Shown piece by piece: positions 10,649 through 19,310 of a DNA stretch of 64,000 nt. Under the pieces are notes generated by a model. The model had not been told where the DNA came from. It made no database searches and saw only the letters and a program-made list of their open reading frames with translations. This stretch comes from Ruegeria sp. HKCCD7303 (GTDB lineage: Bacteria > Pseudomonadota > Alphaproteobacteria > Rhodobacterales > Rhodobacteraceae): the NCBI RefSeq assembly GCF_013111185.1, contig NZ_WVRE01000006.1, positions 62,001 to 126,000 on the forward strand. Direction: 5' to 3'. The stretch's first letter is position 1. Each line of letters opens with the position of its first letter. Made by a program: the position numbers and the translations under genes.

Positions 10649-10670
10649 CACGTGACAGAACTGTCATGTG
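10649..10670. promoter_or_regulatory. Palindromic operator candidate upstream of ABM-like gene
   Basis: Arms CACGTGACAG and CTGTCATGTG, separated by AA, form a 22-bp palindrome with one mismatched pair, 14-35 bp upstream of the start. The TGACAG/CTGTCA core resembles TetR-family operators. The regulator is not in the window. Confidence 0.55.
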
Positions 10671-10856
10671 GCGCAGCCAGAACAGCCACGCCGCGCGCAT
10701 CCTAGCACAGGGGACTGGAATCTCAGATTGATACATGGGAATTTCGGCCATTTTCAACCAAGCGCCTCACTGCGCGCAAGCATCTGACACTTCAGGGTTG
10801 CAACCTAGCGCCCCGCGGAACTTGCCTTGCCCTGTTCGGCGGCTATGTCCCCTCTC

Positions 10857-11285
10857 ATGCGTGCAATCCTGACCTCTCTGATCTTTGCCACCCCAGCCTT
10901 GGCATGGGAGGCGACGGTGGGCGATATCTGCACGCTTTCGCATGACACAGGTGCCGCGACGATTTTCCTGACCTATGACCCGTCTGCGCCGCTCTACACG
11001 CTGACGGTCACTCGGAAAGATCAGGTCTGGGCCCAATCCCCGTGGTTTGCCATGCGGTTCGAAGGACGAAACCCCATCGAAATCGCCACCCCACGCCATG
11101 TCTTGTCCGACGGAGGGTCCGCGTTGACGGTGACAGATACCGGCTTTGGCAATGTGCTGGATGGGCTGGAGTACAATCAGGTCGCCTATGCGTTCACGCA
11201 AGACGGGATCGCAGAGTTTCCCCTGAACGATGCAGCGCCGCAGGTACGTATCTTTCGCACCTGTGCAGGCGCACAATTGTCCTGA
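10857..11285 (+). CDS. Secreted protein of unknown function
   Basis: A 142-aa product with a clear Sec signal peptide: hydrophobic core ILTSLIFATPALA and probable cleavage near residue 15 before WEATVGDICTLSHD. The mature part looks like a small beta-rich periplasmic domain, with strands TIFLTYD, LYTLTVTRK and ALTVTDTGFGN and a single C-terminal Cys that could pair with the one in GDICTL. In-frame alternatives are ATG 10845 and TTG 10827, but 10857 gives the most regular signal peptide; no strong ribosome binding site decides. No family was recognised. It is convergent with the Excalibur-domain gene, 18 bases away. Confidence 0.65.
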   Translation: MRAILTSLIFATPALAWEATVGDICTLSHDTGAATIFLTYDPSAPLYTLTVTRKDQVWAQSPWFAMRFEGRNPIEIATPRHVLSDGGSALTVTDTGFGNVLDGLEYNQVAYAFTQDGIAEFPLNDAAPQVRIFRTCAGAQLS

Positions 11286-11303
11286 ATGCGTTGAGTAAAT
11301 CCA

Positions 11304-11726
11304 CTAAGGACGCACAAACTTGGCATTGCCGACCGCACGTTGTTGCGGCTCTGGGCGGCTTTCTGATTGCGCGGCCTGAGGTGCAGGCGTCTCGGTAAAC
11401 CCACAGGCAACGCCGTCTCCGTCCGGGTCATTGCGCGTGTGGTACCCCGGCTGGCCTTCACGGAACGGCCCGATTCCCATGGCCTGCGTCGCGTCGCACC
11501 CCGCCAGCGCGATCAGGTGTATCACGGCCTCGTCCCTATTATACTCGGACACCCGTATGAAAACGCCCACCGCGATCAGTACAGTCGTAAGGGGCAGCAA
11601 TAGTACCATAACCAGAATGCGCACCGGGGACAGTGCCTGTCGGCGCGCGGCCTCGGCCCGCTGGTGCCGACGGGTTGATCTTGGGTTGAGGTCAGGCGCG
11701 CCCTGCGTGGGTTTCTTGAACAGCAT
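11304..11726 (-). CDS. Membrane protein with Excalibur calcium-binding domain
   Basis: A 140-aa protein with a basic cytoplasmic N-terminus, one transmembrane helix (about residues 34-57) and a short extracytoplasmic domain. That domain carries the Excalibur signature: GCDATQAMGIGPFREGQPGY followed by DPDGDGVACG (residues 100-109), with the two Cys (77 and 108) flanking an EF-hand-like DxDxDG calcium loop. The tail is Pro/Gln/Glu-rich. Excalibur domains occur at the ends of secreted nucleases and envelope proteins; here it is the only domain, so a structural or calcium-dependent envelope role is inferred. Confidence 0.75.
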   Translation of the reverse strand: MLFKKPTQGAPDLNPRSTRRHQRAEAARRQALSPVRILVMVLLLPLTTVLIAVGVFIRVSEYNRDEAVIHLIALAGCDATQAMGIGPFREGQPGYHTRNDPDGDGVACGFTETPAPQAAQSESRPEPQQRAVGNAKFVRP

Positions 11727-11827
11727 GACTGGGTCTTACGATGGATATGTGGCAAAGCCGAGGCAATCGGATCGGAAGGTTGGCGGGCCGCCGACTTACG
11801 CTCTAGTGTCACTGCGAAACCCTGACT

Positions 11828-12322
11828 GTGAGGTCTAGCCAAACCGTGACCAGTCCCTACCAAACCCCAGACGAAACGGTCCGCGAGCAGGCCAGAGAGC
11901 TTTTGGAGCAGGCGCGGTTTGCTGCGTTGGCGGTTTTGCACCCTCAGACGGGTTTGCCAACACTGTCCCGTATCGCGCTGGCTACGGATACGGATGGCCG
12001 CCCAGTCACGCTGATCTCGTCACTGGCCGAACATACTCAAGCCCTGAATGCCAATCCAAACTGCGCCCTTCTGGTCGGAGAGCCCGAAGAAAAGGGTGAC
12101 CCGCTGACACACCCCCGCCTGACACTTCACGCGGTGGCGCTTTGGGTACACCGGGACATGCCAGAGTATGCTCCGCTGCGTGAGCGGTATCTAAGCCTGC
12201 GGCCCAAGGCAAAGCTGTATATCGATTTCGCCGATTTCAGTTTTGTCAGGTTCACCATCAAGGATGGTTTGCTGAACGGCGGTTTTGGCAAAGCCTATCG
12301 CCTAACAACGGTCGATTTCTGA
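11828..12322 (+). CDS. Pyridoxamine 5'-phosphate oxidase-fold protein (HugZ-like)
   Basis: Flavin-reductase-like split-barrel protein (up to 164 aa). The N-terminal region VREQARELLEQARFAALAVLHP and the strand-rich LPTLSRIALATDTDGRPVTLISSLAEHTQAL match the HugZ/PNPOx-like family, where FMN or heme is bound at a dimer interface. LRPKAKLYIDFADFSFVRF near the C-terminus is typical of the short HugZ-type members. The first start is GTG 11828; a GTG at 11846 would give a 158-aa protein with a more usual N-terminus. Long HugZ proteins have a further C-terminal heme-binding domain, absent here, so heme degradation is not assured. Confidence 0.78.
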   Translation: MRSSQTVTSPYQTPDETVREQARELLEQARFAALAVLHPQTGLPTLSRIALATDTDGRPVTLISSLAEHTQALNANPNCALLVGEPEEKGDPLTHPRLTLHAVALWVHRDMPEYAPLRERYLSLRPKAKLYIDFADFSFVRFTIKDGLLNGGFGKAYRLTTVDF

Positions 12323-12325
12323 TGG

Positions 12326-12733
12326 TCAACGAACCACGTGGACAGCGCAACTTGCATGTCGCACGACGTGGGAAGCCGTCGAGCCCAGCAAAAGATCCTG
12401 CATCCCCGGACGGTGCGACGCCATGATGATCAGGTCGGGTTTATTGGCTTCGGCCCAGTCCAGAATGGTCCGACCAGAATGCCCTTCGATCACCAATCCG
12501 CGTGCATTCGGAACCTGCGACGCCAATTCATCCAGCTCGGCCTGAATCGCCTTTCGCGCTTCGGTCAGGTATTCGGGTGGCATGTAGGAAATCGCATAGT
12601 TCGGAATATGCTCAACCACATGCAACAACGTCACCTGGGCGTCTGGCGTGGCCAACAGCTGAGCCAGTTTCAAAGGCCCGGATGTGTCTCTTTCAGCGTC
12701 GAATGAGATCGGGACAAGAATGTTGTGATACAT
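12326..12733 (-). CDS. Universal stress protein UspA family
   Basis: Single-domain Usp (135 aa). It opens with YHNILVPISFD, the first strand and nucleotide-facing Asp, and ends with IIMASHRPGM...LLGSTASHVVRHASCAVHVVR. The latter contains the ATP-binding pattern G-2x-G-9x-G(S/T) in a shortened form (LLGSTASHV), so ATP binding is possible but uncertain. It is convergent with the PNPOx-fold gene, three bases apart. Usp proteins of this size act as homodimers in starvation and redox stress; the specific trigger is not visible. Confidence 0.85.
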   Translation of the reverse strand: MYHNILVPISFDAERDTSGPLKLAQLLATPDAQVTLLHVVEHIPNYAISYMPPEYLTEARKAIQAELDELASQVPNARGLVIEGHSGRTILDWAEANKPDLIIMASHRPGMQDLLLGSTASHVVRHASCAVHVVR

Positions 12734-12806
12734 AGCGTGAGCCTCCGTTTTGCAGGCTCACTTTGAAACATATTGTTGTTGCAGGCTTTGATTCAGGTCA
12801 GGAATC

Positions 12807-13124
12807 TCAGAATGTCTCGGCCACGTCATACATGACCGGCTCAAAGCTTTTGCACAATTCGTTGATCTTGCGATTGCGGTCGCGCATCTCCGGCGTCCTC
12901 AACATGGCAAGGAAATCGTCACGACGCTCCCATTGCGAGTAATTGGCGATACGGGTTTGAGCATCGTTCACATGCAACCCTGCAGACACAAAGCCCGGCT
13001 GTTTTGAGATGAAATCGGCATAGGCTTCAGTGAGGGCTTCCAACAGATCCTGACAGGTGCCTGGCGTCATTTCAAAGGTTGTGATTACGGTTTGAACACT
13101 GGCGTTTTTGGCGATTTTCGGCAT
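12807..13124 (-). CDS. Antibiotic biosynthesis monooxygenase (ABM) domain protein
   Basis: A 105-aa ferredoxin-like protein. The strand VQTVITTFEMTPGT, the helix LLEALTEAYADFISKQPGF and the strand VSAGLHVNDAQTRIANYSQWERRDDFLAML follow the ABM order closely, including the YSQWE strand typical of family members. It differs in sequence from the other ABM-like gene at 10345. AACGGAGAAT lies upstream of the ATG. Relatives include monooxygenases of aromatic polyketides and heme-degrading enzymes; without conserved Asn/Trp heme ligands, an enzyme name is not justified. Confidence 0.82.
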   Translation of the reverse strand: MPKIAKNASVQTVITTFEMTPGTCQDLLEALTEAYADFISKQPGFVSAGLHVNDAQTRIANYSQWERRDDFLAMLRTPEMRDRNRKINELCKSFEPVMYDVAETF

Positions 13125-13237
13125 TGGGATTCTCCGTTTGTTTTCCTCAGACTAGCACACCCAACAAAAAGGTCGCCTATTTCCTGCCAGCGCAGTAAAG
13201 CAACGCCAGTTGTGCCTGGCATAGCACTAAGAATTGA

Positions 13238-13255
13238 CCGCCCTATTCAGGGCGG
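13238..13255 (-). terminator. Hairpin terminator candidate downstream of... upstream flank of ABM gene
   Basis: CCGCCCT and AGGGCGG form a perfect 7-bp stem with a 4-base loop just past the stop of the beta-helix gene. The minus-strand continuation is TCAATTCTT, a weak T-rich tail, so termination of the beta-helix transcript is plausible though not strong. Confidence 0.5.
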
Positions 13256-13267
13256 CCACTGATGTCT

Positions 13268-15556
13268 TTATTTGTCCATCCGAATCAAAGCAGTGACTTC
13301 GCCCTTAACTTGCTCAGGCCATTTAAGGGTCAAATTAACACCAAGAGACCCCTGCTCGGGTAAAACGTGAGGTGCCGCAAAAACCTGGTTATTGAAAACC
13401 CCTGTAAGCCCACCGAGCACTGTAACACTATCGCAACTGCGCGCTTTGCCGTTGAACGGCAGTTCGCCATTTGACAAAACCGGCCAAAAACTTGCGGCCG
13501 AGTTTTGCTGACGCCGGACTCTCAGAGGATGCGCGGTCTTTTTTGTGACACCGTGATAGGTGTTGTTCTGGAACGTCACATTCGCGTGCTTGTTGTTGTT
13601 CAAATCCGCTAAAGACGTGTCGATCCTTTCCGCCCGATCTATTGAACCGCTTGTGGCCCTAAACTTGTTTCCAGTCACAGCCAAACCATTCAGGAAATGC
13701 CCGGCCCCATAGGGACGCACAATGAAAAAACTGAACCAGGACGGCGCTTGACTTGAATAAAAGATATTATCGGTGATGCTCATTGCGCTGAACGAGAATC
13801 CGCTGGTGAAAGCGGGTGAGGCATCCCGTTCGTTGGTCCATTCGATGAAACAATTGTCGACATAGTTTTCGGCAATAGTGGAACTGTTATACGTGCCGAT
13901 CATGATCAACCCAGCCGTGCGAACGCCCTGCGGTATGCCATCGCCCTGGAAAAAATGGTTGCCCAAAACCATGTTGTTGTCGCCGCCCAGAACGGCAAAG
14001 TGCTTGAAACGCACTGCCTGGTTGTGACGCAGTTTTACGTCATTTGAATTGGTGTTCAGCCCAATCGAAGAACGATCCGTCACATCGAAGGATTCTTCCG
14101 CTGACAGGAACTGACAATTGTCGATCAACATCCCCTTGCACCCTGTCGCAATCGAGGTGATCCCCCGGTCTTTGGGGCGACTGACAAAACAATCCTTCAA
14201 CTGAAATGTGCTGCCCGACACCGCAAGACGGATGGCGCTGCACCTGCTGTTGCACTGGAATTCAATCTGCTCCATGCCGAACTTGCGCAACGTGTTAAAT
14301 CCGCTGAAGTCCAGTAGGTATTTGAACGCGTGGAACGTGAAGGTTTGCGTACCCGACGCATCATAGATTGGTGCGTTCAGGATGATCTCACCAGCACCAA
14401 CGTTTTTTGACCGCACGTAGATTTCGCGGCCAACACCACTGCCCTGCACCAAAGAGCCCACAGGAATATTCGCAACATTGGCGACATTGGTCAGTCGTGT
14501 TTTGTCCGAAGGATCATAGGTTGCCACCGATGTGAATGTCTCGGTATCCCAAGCGCTACTGCTTTTGACATCGAACTGACCGTTGCGGATCGCGCGGCGT
14601 GTGGAAAACCCGCCTTGTTTGTTCGGAACCGTTGCAGCCATGTCAATCGGAGCTGTCACCGAAATTTTGCGACCGCCCAGATCCAGTGATTCATGATCGG
14701 TGTTATTCAGCAGCGCCTGAAACGCCTTTTTGAAAGCCAATTCTTCATCGCCAAAGGCCGCTATATAGCTTGGCAGATGGAAGTCTTTGGTCAGCAACAG
14801 CATCTTGTCATCAGGCATCGTGACTGTGCCTTCAAATTCCATCTCAGAGGCCATGCTGGTGTTTTCCCCAAGATGATAGGTACCTTGCGGCACATAGACT
14901 CGTCGACCACCAGCTGCCTGATCTGCTGCCTCAAATGCGGTGGAATCGTCGGTTACACCGTCTCCCACAGCGCCGTAATCCCGAACGTCCACCAGGCTGA
15001 TCATTTCACGAAGGAAAACACTGGTGACGTCGGTGATCTCAAGATCATCAACACGCACCAAAGCACCATTGGCACCTTCGATGTCCAGACCGAAATGCCC
15101 GTAAAGCGCAGCAAGCCCCCAGGGCATATCAACGCCCGGACGCTGGCCGGTGCCCACAATGGCCGTGATCTCATGTACCGAGCCATAGCCCGATAGCTGC
15201 GTAGCCGGTCCTTGCTCGACAACGCCCGCAACGTGCGCGTCCCCCGCACCGCCTGCCCATGCTGCGACCCGTACAGACGGTAACGGGCCGCTAATTGCTT
15301 TCACTCGGGCTTTGACCTGCAAATAGCAGCCGGGCAATATCGGCGTCTGCCCCATAAAACGCAGCTGCTGCGTGGTGTTCACCTTCAGAATCTCAAGACA
15401 TCCGCCAAAATCCGCATCTGATGGTACAAATACGCCGGTGCCGGACCCGCCGTAGGTAGGCGAACCGGGCGTCCCGTCCCCCGCAGACCAGACCGTCAGG
15501 CCATTCGCAAACTGAGGTGGCATGAACACGATGCCGTCGGTGATTGCCTTGTTCAT
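13268..15556 (-). CDS. Right-handed beta-helix protein (pectate lyase superfamily / tailspike-like)
   Basis: A 762-aa protein. Residues 1-180 are a beta-rich N-terminal domain; then VRDYGAVGDGVTDDSTAFEAA (about 191-211), read in two parts VRDYGAVGDG and VTDDSTAFEAA, is the entry motif of the Pectate_lyase_3/GH28-related beta-helix. The rest has regular short strands with Asn ladders, as in polysaccharide-degrading beta-helices and phage tailspikes. No signal peptide is seen, which argues for a type I or other non-Sec export route, or a virion-like particle part. ATG 15556 has GAGAAAGGG seven bases upstream; a frame to 15604 is less likely. No glycan genes flank it. The substrate is unknown. 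Confidence 0.8.
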   Translation of the reverse strand: MNKAITDGIVFMPPQFANGLTVWSAGDGTPGSPTYGGSGTGVFVPSDADFGGCLEILKVNTTQQLRFMGQTPILPGCYLQVKARVKAISGPLPSVRVAAWAGGAGDAHVAGVVEQGPATQLSGYGSVHEITAIVGTGQRPGVDMPWGLAALYGHFGLDIEGANGALVRVDDLEITDVTSVFLREMISLVDVRDYGAVGDGVTDDSTAFEAADQAAGGRRVYVPQGTYHLGENTSMASEMEFEGTVTMPDDKMLLLTKDFHLPSYIAAFGDEELAFKKAFQALLNNTDHESLDLGGRKISVTAPIDMAATVPNKQGGFSTRRAIRNGQFDVKSSSAWDTETFTSVATYDPSDKTRLTNVANVANIPVGSLVQGSGVGREIYVRSKNVGAGEIILNAPIYDASGTQTFTFHAFKYLLDFSGFNTLRKFGMEQIEFQCNSRCSAIRLAVSGSTFQLKDCFVSRPKDRGITSIATGCKGMLIDNCQFLSAEESFDVTDRSSIGLNTNSNDVKLRHNQAVRFKHFAVLGGDNNMVLGNHFFQGDGIPQGVRTAGLIMIGTYNSSTIAENYVDNCFIEWTNERDASPAFTSGFSFSAMSITDNIFYSSQAPSWFSFFIVRPYGAGHFLNGLAVTGNKFRATSGSIDRAERIDTSLADLNNNKHANVTFQNNTYHGVTKKTAHPLRVRRQQNSAASFWPVLSNGELPFNGKARSCDSVTVLGGLTGVFNNQVFAAPHVLPEQGSLGVNLTLKWPEQVKGEVTALIRMDK

Positions 15557-15660
15557 AGAAAACCCTTTCTCAATCGCGCCGCGCCAATTTGGCGACGCGT
15601 CCAAACCTCGTGTTCAGGTCCGTCCCGAACGCGCCAGTTTGAATACCGAAAGGGGATTAA

Positions 15661-15681
15661 TCACGGTTCATCGCACCGTGA
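15661..15681. other. Inverted repeat between DUF4864 and beta-helix genes
   Basis: Arms TCACGGT and ACCGTGA (7 bp, perfect) with a 7-base loop lie just downstream of the DUF4864 stop on the minus strand and about 105 bp upstream of the beta-helix start. It could be a weak terminator for the first or an operator for the second. Confidence 0.4.
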
Positions 15682-15694
15682 CGGTGGTGTTGCG

Positions 15695-16096
15695 TCAGAC
15701 CGCAGGATCCGAGTTGCTCAAAAGCTGAACCCCGTTGATCTTCCAGCCACTCTCCAACGGAACCATCTGATAGTCCAGAATATGAACCAGCCCGTTTCCG
15801 TCGGTGATCATTACCTTCTGCCACAATGACCCGGCAATCTCGCGCAGTTCCAGAAAGCGTACATCAGCAGGCCGCCAAACCATTGGATACCCATTGCGTA
15901 CCATCGCTCCGAAATTGTCCGGGTTTCCGAAGAGACGCTGGATATTGGGGCTGGCAAAGGTAAAGGCCGTGGCGAAATCATCCGCCTTGAAGGCCTGCAT
16001 CTGGGCCGCGATATTGGCCTCGATCTCGGCGCTCTGGGCAAACGCACCTGAGGCCAGACCGGCACTCAAGGACAGGGCAAGTAGTAAACGACGCAT
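15695..16096 (-). CDS. DUF4864 domain-containing exported protein
   Basis: A 133-aa periplasmic protein with a Sec signal peptide cleaved after GAFAQ or FAQ (about residue 21). The mature domain matches DUF4864: IEANIAAQMQAFKADDFATAFTFASPNIQRLFGN, seen as shorter motifs AQMQAFKADDFATAF and ASPNIQRLFG, followed by MVRNGYPMVWRP. This family has a nuclear-transport-factor-2-like fold and no known biochemical role. It lies 48 bases downstream of lysS on the same strand and could share its transcript. Confidence 0.88.
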   Translation of the reverse strand: MRRLLLALSLSAGLASGAFAQSAEIEANIAAQMQAFKADDFATAFTFASPNIQRLFGNPDNFGAMVRNGYPMVWRPADVRFLELREIAGSLWQKVMITDGNGLVHILDYQMVPLESGWKINGVQLLSNSDPAV

Positions 16097-16144
16097 GGGG
16101 CTACCTCCTGACGAAACGGTAGCCCCTTGCGGGATCAGGTCAAA

Positions 16145-17719
16145 TCAGACCAGCTCTCCGGCCAGGGCCTTGTCGATCAGCGCAATCGTTTCCGGCACGC
16201 CATAGAGGGCAATGAAGCCACCAAAACGCGGGCCTTGCGAGGCACCCAACAGCACCTCGTAGAGTGCGGTGAACCAGCCACGCATCGGGTCGAACCGCTC
16301 GCGGCCGATCGAGTAGACCACCGACTGCAGCGCCTCATCCTCGGTGGGGCCATCATATGCTTCAAGCGCTGCCTTCAGTGCCTCCAGCGCCTCACGTTCC
16401 TGATCTGTAGGCGCGCGATGCTTGCGTGTCGGTTTGACGAAGTCGTTGAAGTAGCGCACAGCAAATCCTGCGGCCTGATCCAAATCAGGATGGCTTTCCG
16501 CCGTCGCTTCTGGCGCATAGCGGCGAATAAAGCCCCACAGCGTCTCTTTGTCTTCCGCGCCAGACACCGATGCAAGATTCAGCAGCATCGCAAAGGGCAC
16601 GATCAACGTCGATTCAGGAACGTCACCGCCGTGGATGTGCCAAACCGGGTTGTTCAACTGCGCCTTCAGATCCTGCCCCGGATAGGCCCGCAACTGCTGA
16701 TGATACTCATCGTAAGCTTTCGGGATCACATCAAAATGCATCCGCTTGGCCGTTTTGGGCTTTTGGTACATGAAATACGCCAAGCTCTCGGTTGGCGCAT
16801 AGGTCAGCCATTCGTCAATCGACACGCCGTTGCCGGACGACTTCGAGATTTTTTGACCGTTTTCATCCAGGAACAGCTCATAGCTGAAATGCTCGGGCGC
16901 ACGACCACCCAGCGCACGGCAGATCGAGTCATAGATCTTTTCGTTCGTCGCATGCTCTTTGCCGTACATCTCAAAATCGACGCCCAACGCCGCCCAACGC
17001 GCGCCAAAGTCCGGCTTCCATTGCAGCTTCACATGGCCCCCGGTGACGGGGACGGTCCATTCCTTGCCTGTCTCATCGTCAAAGGTCACGGTGTATGTCT
17101 CAGCACAGACCTTTTTCATCGGTACATACATGACCCGCCCGCTTTCAGGGTGCAGCGGCAGGAAAATCGAATAGGTCTGCTGGCGCTCTTCCCGCAAACT
17201 CTTGAGCATGATCGCCATGATCTCATCATAGCGTTCAACCGCACGTTTGAGGATTTCGTCAAACTGCCCGGACTCGTAGAACTCCTTGGCCGAGTAGAAC
17301 TCGTATTCGAACCCGAACGTATCCAAGAAACGCCGCAGCATCGCGTTGTTATGCGCGCCAAAGCTGTCATGTTCACCAAACGGATCCGGCACCGAGGTCA
17401 ACGGGCGTTGTAAATGCTGCTCCAGAATCTCCGGGTTCGGTACATTGCTGGGCACCTTCCGCATCCCGTCCAAATCATCCGAGAAACAGATCAGCTTGGT
17501 CGGAATGTCAGAAAGCACTTCGAACGCACGCTTTACCATTGTGGTCCGAGCAACCTCACCGAAGGTACCGATATGCGGCAGACCCGAAGGGCCATAGCCG
17601 GTTTCAAACAACACATACCCCTTTTCCGGAGCACTTTTCTGATAGCGTTTGAGCAACCGGCGCGCCTCTTCAAAAGGCCAGGCCTTGGACGACATCGCGG
17701 TTTCACGCAGTTCAGACAT
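16145..17719 (-). CDS. lysS: Lysine--tRNA ligase, class I
   Basis: Charges tRNA-Lys with lysine. This is the class I (archaeal-type, LysK) enzyme that replaces class II LysRS in many Alphaproteobacteria. The 524-aa protein has the HIGH motif as PHIGT (about residue 44) and the KMSKS loop as KISKSSGN; a helical C-terminal anticodon-binding domain follows. The ATG at 17719 has GGAGC nine bases upstream and gives the usual [18 protein letters not shown] start; an upstream ATG at 17764 is unlikely. DUF4864 follows on the same strand. Confidence 0.95.
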   Translation of the reverse strand: MSELRETAMSSKAWPFEEARRLLKRYQKSAPEKGYVLFETGYGPSGLPHIGTFGEVARTTMVKRAFEVLSDIPTKLICFSDDLDGMRKVPSNVPNPEILEQHLQRPLTSVPDPFGEHDSFGAHNNAMLRRFLDTFGFEYEFYSAKEFYESGQFDEILKRAVERYDEIMAIMLKSLREERQQTYSIFLPLHPESGRVMYVPMKKVCAETYTVTFDDETGKEWTVPVTGGHVKLQWKPDFGARWAALGVDFEMYGKEHATNEKIYDSICRALGGRAPEHFSYELFLDENGQKISKSSGNGVSIDEWLTYAPTESLAYFMYQKPKTAKRMHFDVIPKAYDEYHQQLRAYPGQDLKAQLNNPVWHIHGGDVPESTLIVPFAMLLNLASVSGAEDKETLWGFIRRYAPEATAESHPDLDQAAGFAVRYFNDFVKPTRKHRAPTDQEREALEALKAALEAYDGPTEDEALQSVVYSIGRERFDPMRGWFTALYEVLLGASQGPRFGGFIALYGVPETIALIDKALAGELV

Positions 17720-18099
17720 TTCAATGTGCTCCATAGGGAAAGGTGCTCTGGTTGCCCCATGCAACCGGACCGGCCCCTCCTATTGTGCCAGTGCAGCATG
17801 AGTCAATAAAGCAGTCGCCCGTTTCCTGCCATAACTGACCAGAAACCGGTGTTTCCCCATGCTCAAAGAGCTAAAGTCTCTTGCACTGCTCCGAATACTC
17901 GAACGCTTTCTTCAATAGGCCCGAGACGCAGGTTTCACAGCTCAGCCTTACTGAAGCCACAATGCTGGGACGATTGTGCTCTCCGAAACAAAAAAGACAC
18001 GGGCCGCACGCTCTGGCTTAACCTGCATATTTCACGGGCTTCTCAGGCCATGTATGACTAAGGCAAGATCAGGAAGCTTACCGGACCAGAGGACAGAAG
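17720..18099. other. Divergent intergenic region lysS / methyltransferase gene
   Basis: No gene is seen in 380 bases. A possible lysS promoter reads on the minus strand as TTGACT (17801-17806) with a weak ATAGGA 17 bases downstream. A 6-bp inverted repeat GGTTGC/GCAACC (17750-17766) lies in the lysS leader. A 17-base motif at 17815-17831 is shared with the region upstream of the ABM gene. The methyltransferase start is preceded by AGAGGACAGAAG. Confidence 0.5.
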
Positions 18100-18837
18100 A
18101 TGCGACGCGAAACCACCAATCTGATCCGCTTTGTGCTTGAGGACATCGTACCGCCAATCTTGCGCGACAGCGCCGCGTTTCACTGGCTCGCACGTCGGGT
18201 CTGGGGTGAACATATCACCCGGCTAGCGGCATTCCGCGAACGCGCGCCTTTTCTGACAGACGAAGAATACGAAACCCTGTATCGCGACCATCCGCGCGTT
18301 CATGACGGAACCGACAATTCCGAAGCCTGCATAGATCGGATTGCCAAAGACATCATCGGCGACAGCATCTGCGATGTCGGTTGCGGCACCGGCGTTCTTT
18401 TGCAGCGTATCCGTGCCCAGCGCCCAGACATAACCGCCATGACCGGCGTGGATTTTGTGGTCGACGACGCGGAAGCTCTGGACAACATCAGCTATGTCGC
18501 CGCACGGATCGAGGATCTGCCCTTTGAAGACAACAGCTTCGACACCGTTATCTGCACCCATGTGATCGAGCACCTGTTGGATTATCGCCAAGCGATTGCG
18601 GAACTGCGGCGGGTCGCGCGCAAGCGCGTCATCATTGTGGTCCCGCGTGAGAGGGAATACCGCTACAGCTTCAATCCGCACTTTAACTTCTTCCCCTACA
18701 CCCACAGCTTTTTGCGCGCTGTACATCCCAGCCCGAGCGTACATGTCTGCGAAGATATCGGGCGCGACATCTATTACTGCGAAGACCGCCCTGTGGATCA
18801 AAGCAACGAAAAGCCCGTAAAGGATCAGGCGGCATGA
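18100..18837 (+). CDS. Class I SAM-dependent methyltransferase
   Basis: Predicted cytosolic methyltransferase (245 aa). The SAM-binding motif I is CDVGCGTG (about residue 89-96); an acidic residue follows motif II (GVDFVVDD), and the post-motif FDTVICTHVIEHLLDY matches the Methyltransf_11/UbiE-like class. The N-terminal 60 residues are helical and may define the substrate. A GAGGACAGAAG sequence sits before the ATG. It overlaps the following EamA gene by four bases (ATGA), so the two are one unit. Lipid or polyprenyl-linked sugar modification is suggested by the partner but is inference. Confidence 0.85.
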   Translation: MRRETTNLIRFVLEDIVPPILRDSAAFHWLARRVWGEHITRLAAFRERAPFLTDEEYETLYRDHPRVHDGTDNSEACIDRIAKDIIGDSICDVGCGTGVLLQRIRAQRPDITAMTGVDFVVDDAEALDNISYVAARIEDLPFEDNSFDTVICTHVIEHLLDYRQAIAELRRVARKRVIIVVPREREYRYSFNPHFNFFPYTHSFLRAVHPSPSVHVCEDIGRDIYYCEDRPVDQSNEKPVKDQAA

Positions 18838-19208
18838 GCGCCACCGCGCCAACGGTTCTGATCTGGACGGGCTTGCTGTTGACGCCTGTCATGATCTCCG
18901 CCGGTCAGGTGTTGTTCAAGCTTGCAGGCGGCCGGATCGACGGGCGCGACGCCACAGGCTTAGTGGGCGTAGTACACACCCTTTTTGACCCTTTTTTGCT
19001 TGTCGCACTTGCGATCTACGGGTCCGCGACGATCCTTTGGATTTACGTCCTCAGACATGTGCCTTTGTCGCAAGCTTATCCGTTCATGGCGCTTAGCTTT
19101 GTGCTGGTTCCCCTCGCCTCGTGGCTGTTCTTTGGCGAAACGCTGGGGCTGCGCTATTGGATCGGGGCCGGGCTTTTACTTAGCGGAATGGCGGTGATGA
19201 ATACCTGA
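18834..19208 (+). CDS. Small EamA-family (ArnE/SMR-like) membrane protein
   Basis: Four-helix membrane protein (124 aa), half the size of normal EamA (DMT) carriers. Segments are about residues 8-27, 44-64, 70-88 and 100-122. The conserved block HVPLSQAYPFMALSFVLVP and FFGETL match ArnE/ArnF-like flippase subunits, which export undecaprenyl-linked aminoarabinose, and SMR transporters. As a half-size protein it should work as a dimer. Coupled by a 4-bp overlap to the methyltransferase upstream, it may flip the product of that enzyme across the inner membrane. The substrate is not shown by sequence. Confidence 0.85.
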   Translation: MSATAPTVLIWTGLLLTPVMISAGQVLFKLAGGRIDGRDATGLVGVVHTLFDPFLLVALAIYGSATILWIYVLRHVPLSQAYPFMALSFVLVPLASWLFFGETLGLRYWIGAGLLLSGMAVMNT

Positions 19209-19210
19209 CC

Positions 19211-19254
19211 GGTTCAACCTGCCGCACAAACGCGGCAAAACAAGATGTTGAACC
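19211..19254. repeat. Nested inverted repeat between EamA and TerB-like genes
   Basis: Outer arms GGTTCAAC (19211-19218) and GTTGAACC (19247-19254) enclose an inner hairpin GCCGC/GCGGC (19221-19225, 19232-19236). The same bases form an imperfect direct repeat TTCAACCTGCC / TTGAACCTGCC. No T tract follows. It begins just after the EamA stop, so 3'-end protection or termination is possible. Confidence 0.5.
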
Positions 19255-19310
19255 TGCCCTGCCCCCCTTCTATCCTGCGCCTTTGAAGAACCCCAAGCAG
19301 GATGCACCGA

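Noticed and set aside
13173..13189. RpoN (-24/-12) promoter reading of the shared TGGCAGGAAA motif
   Set aside because: The TTGC half at the required spacing is absent in both copies.
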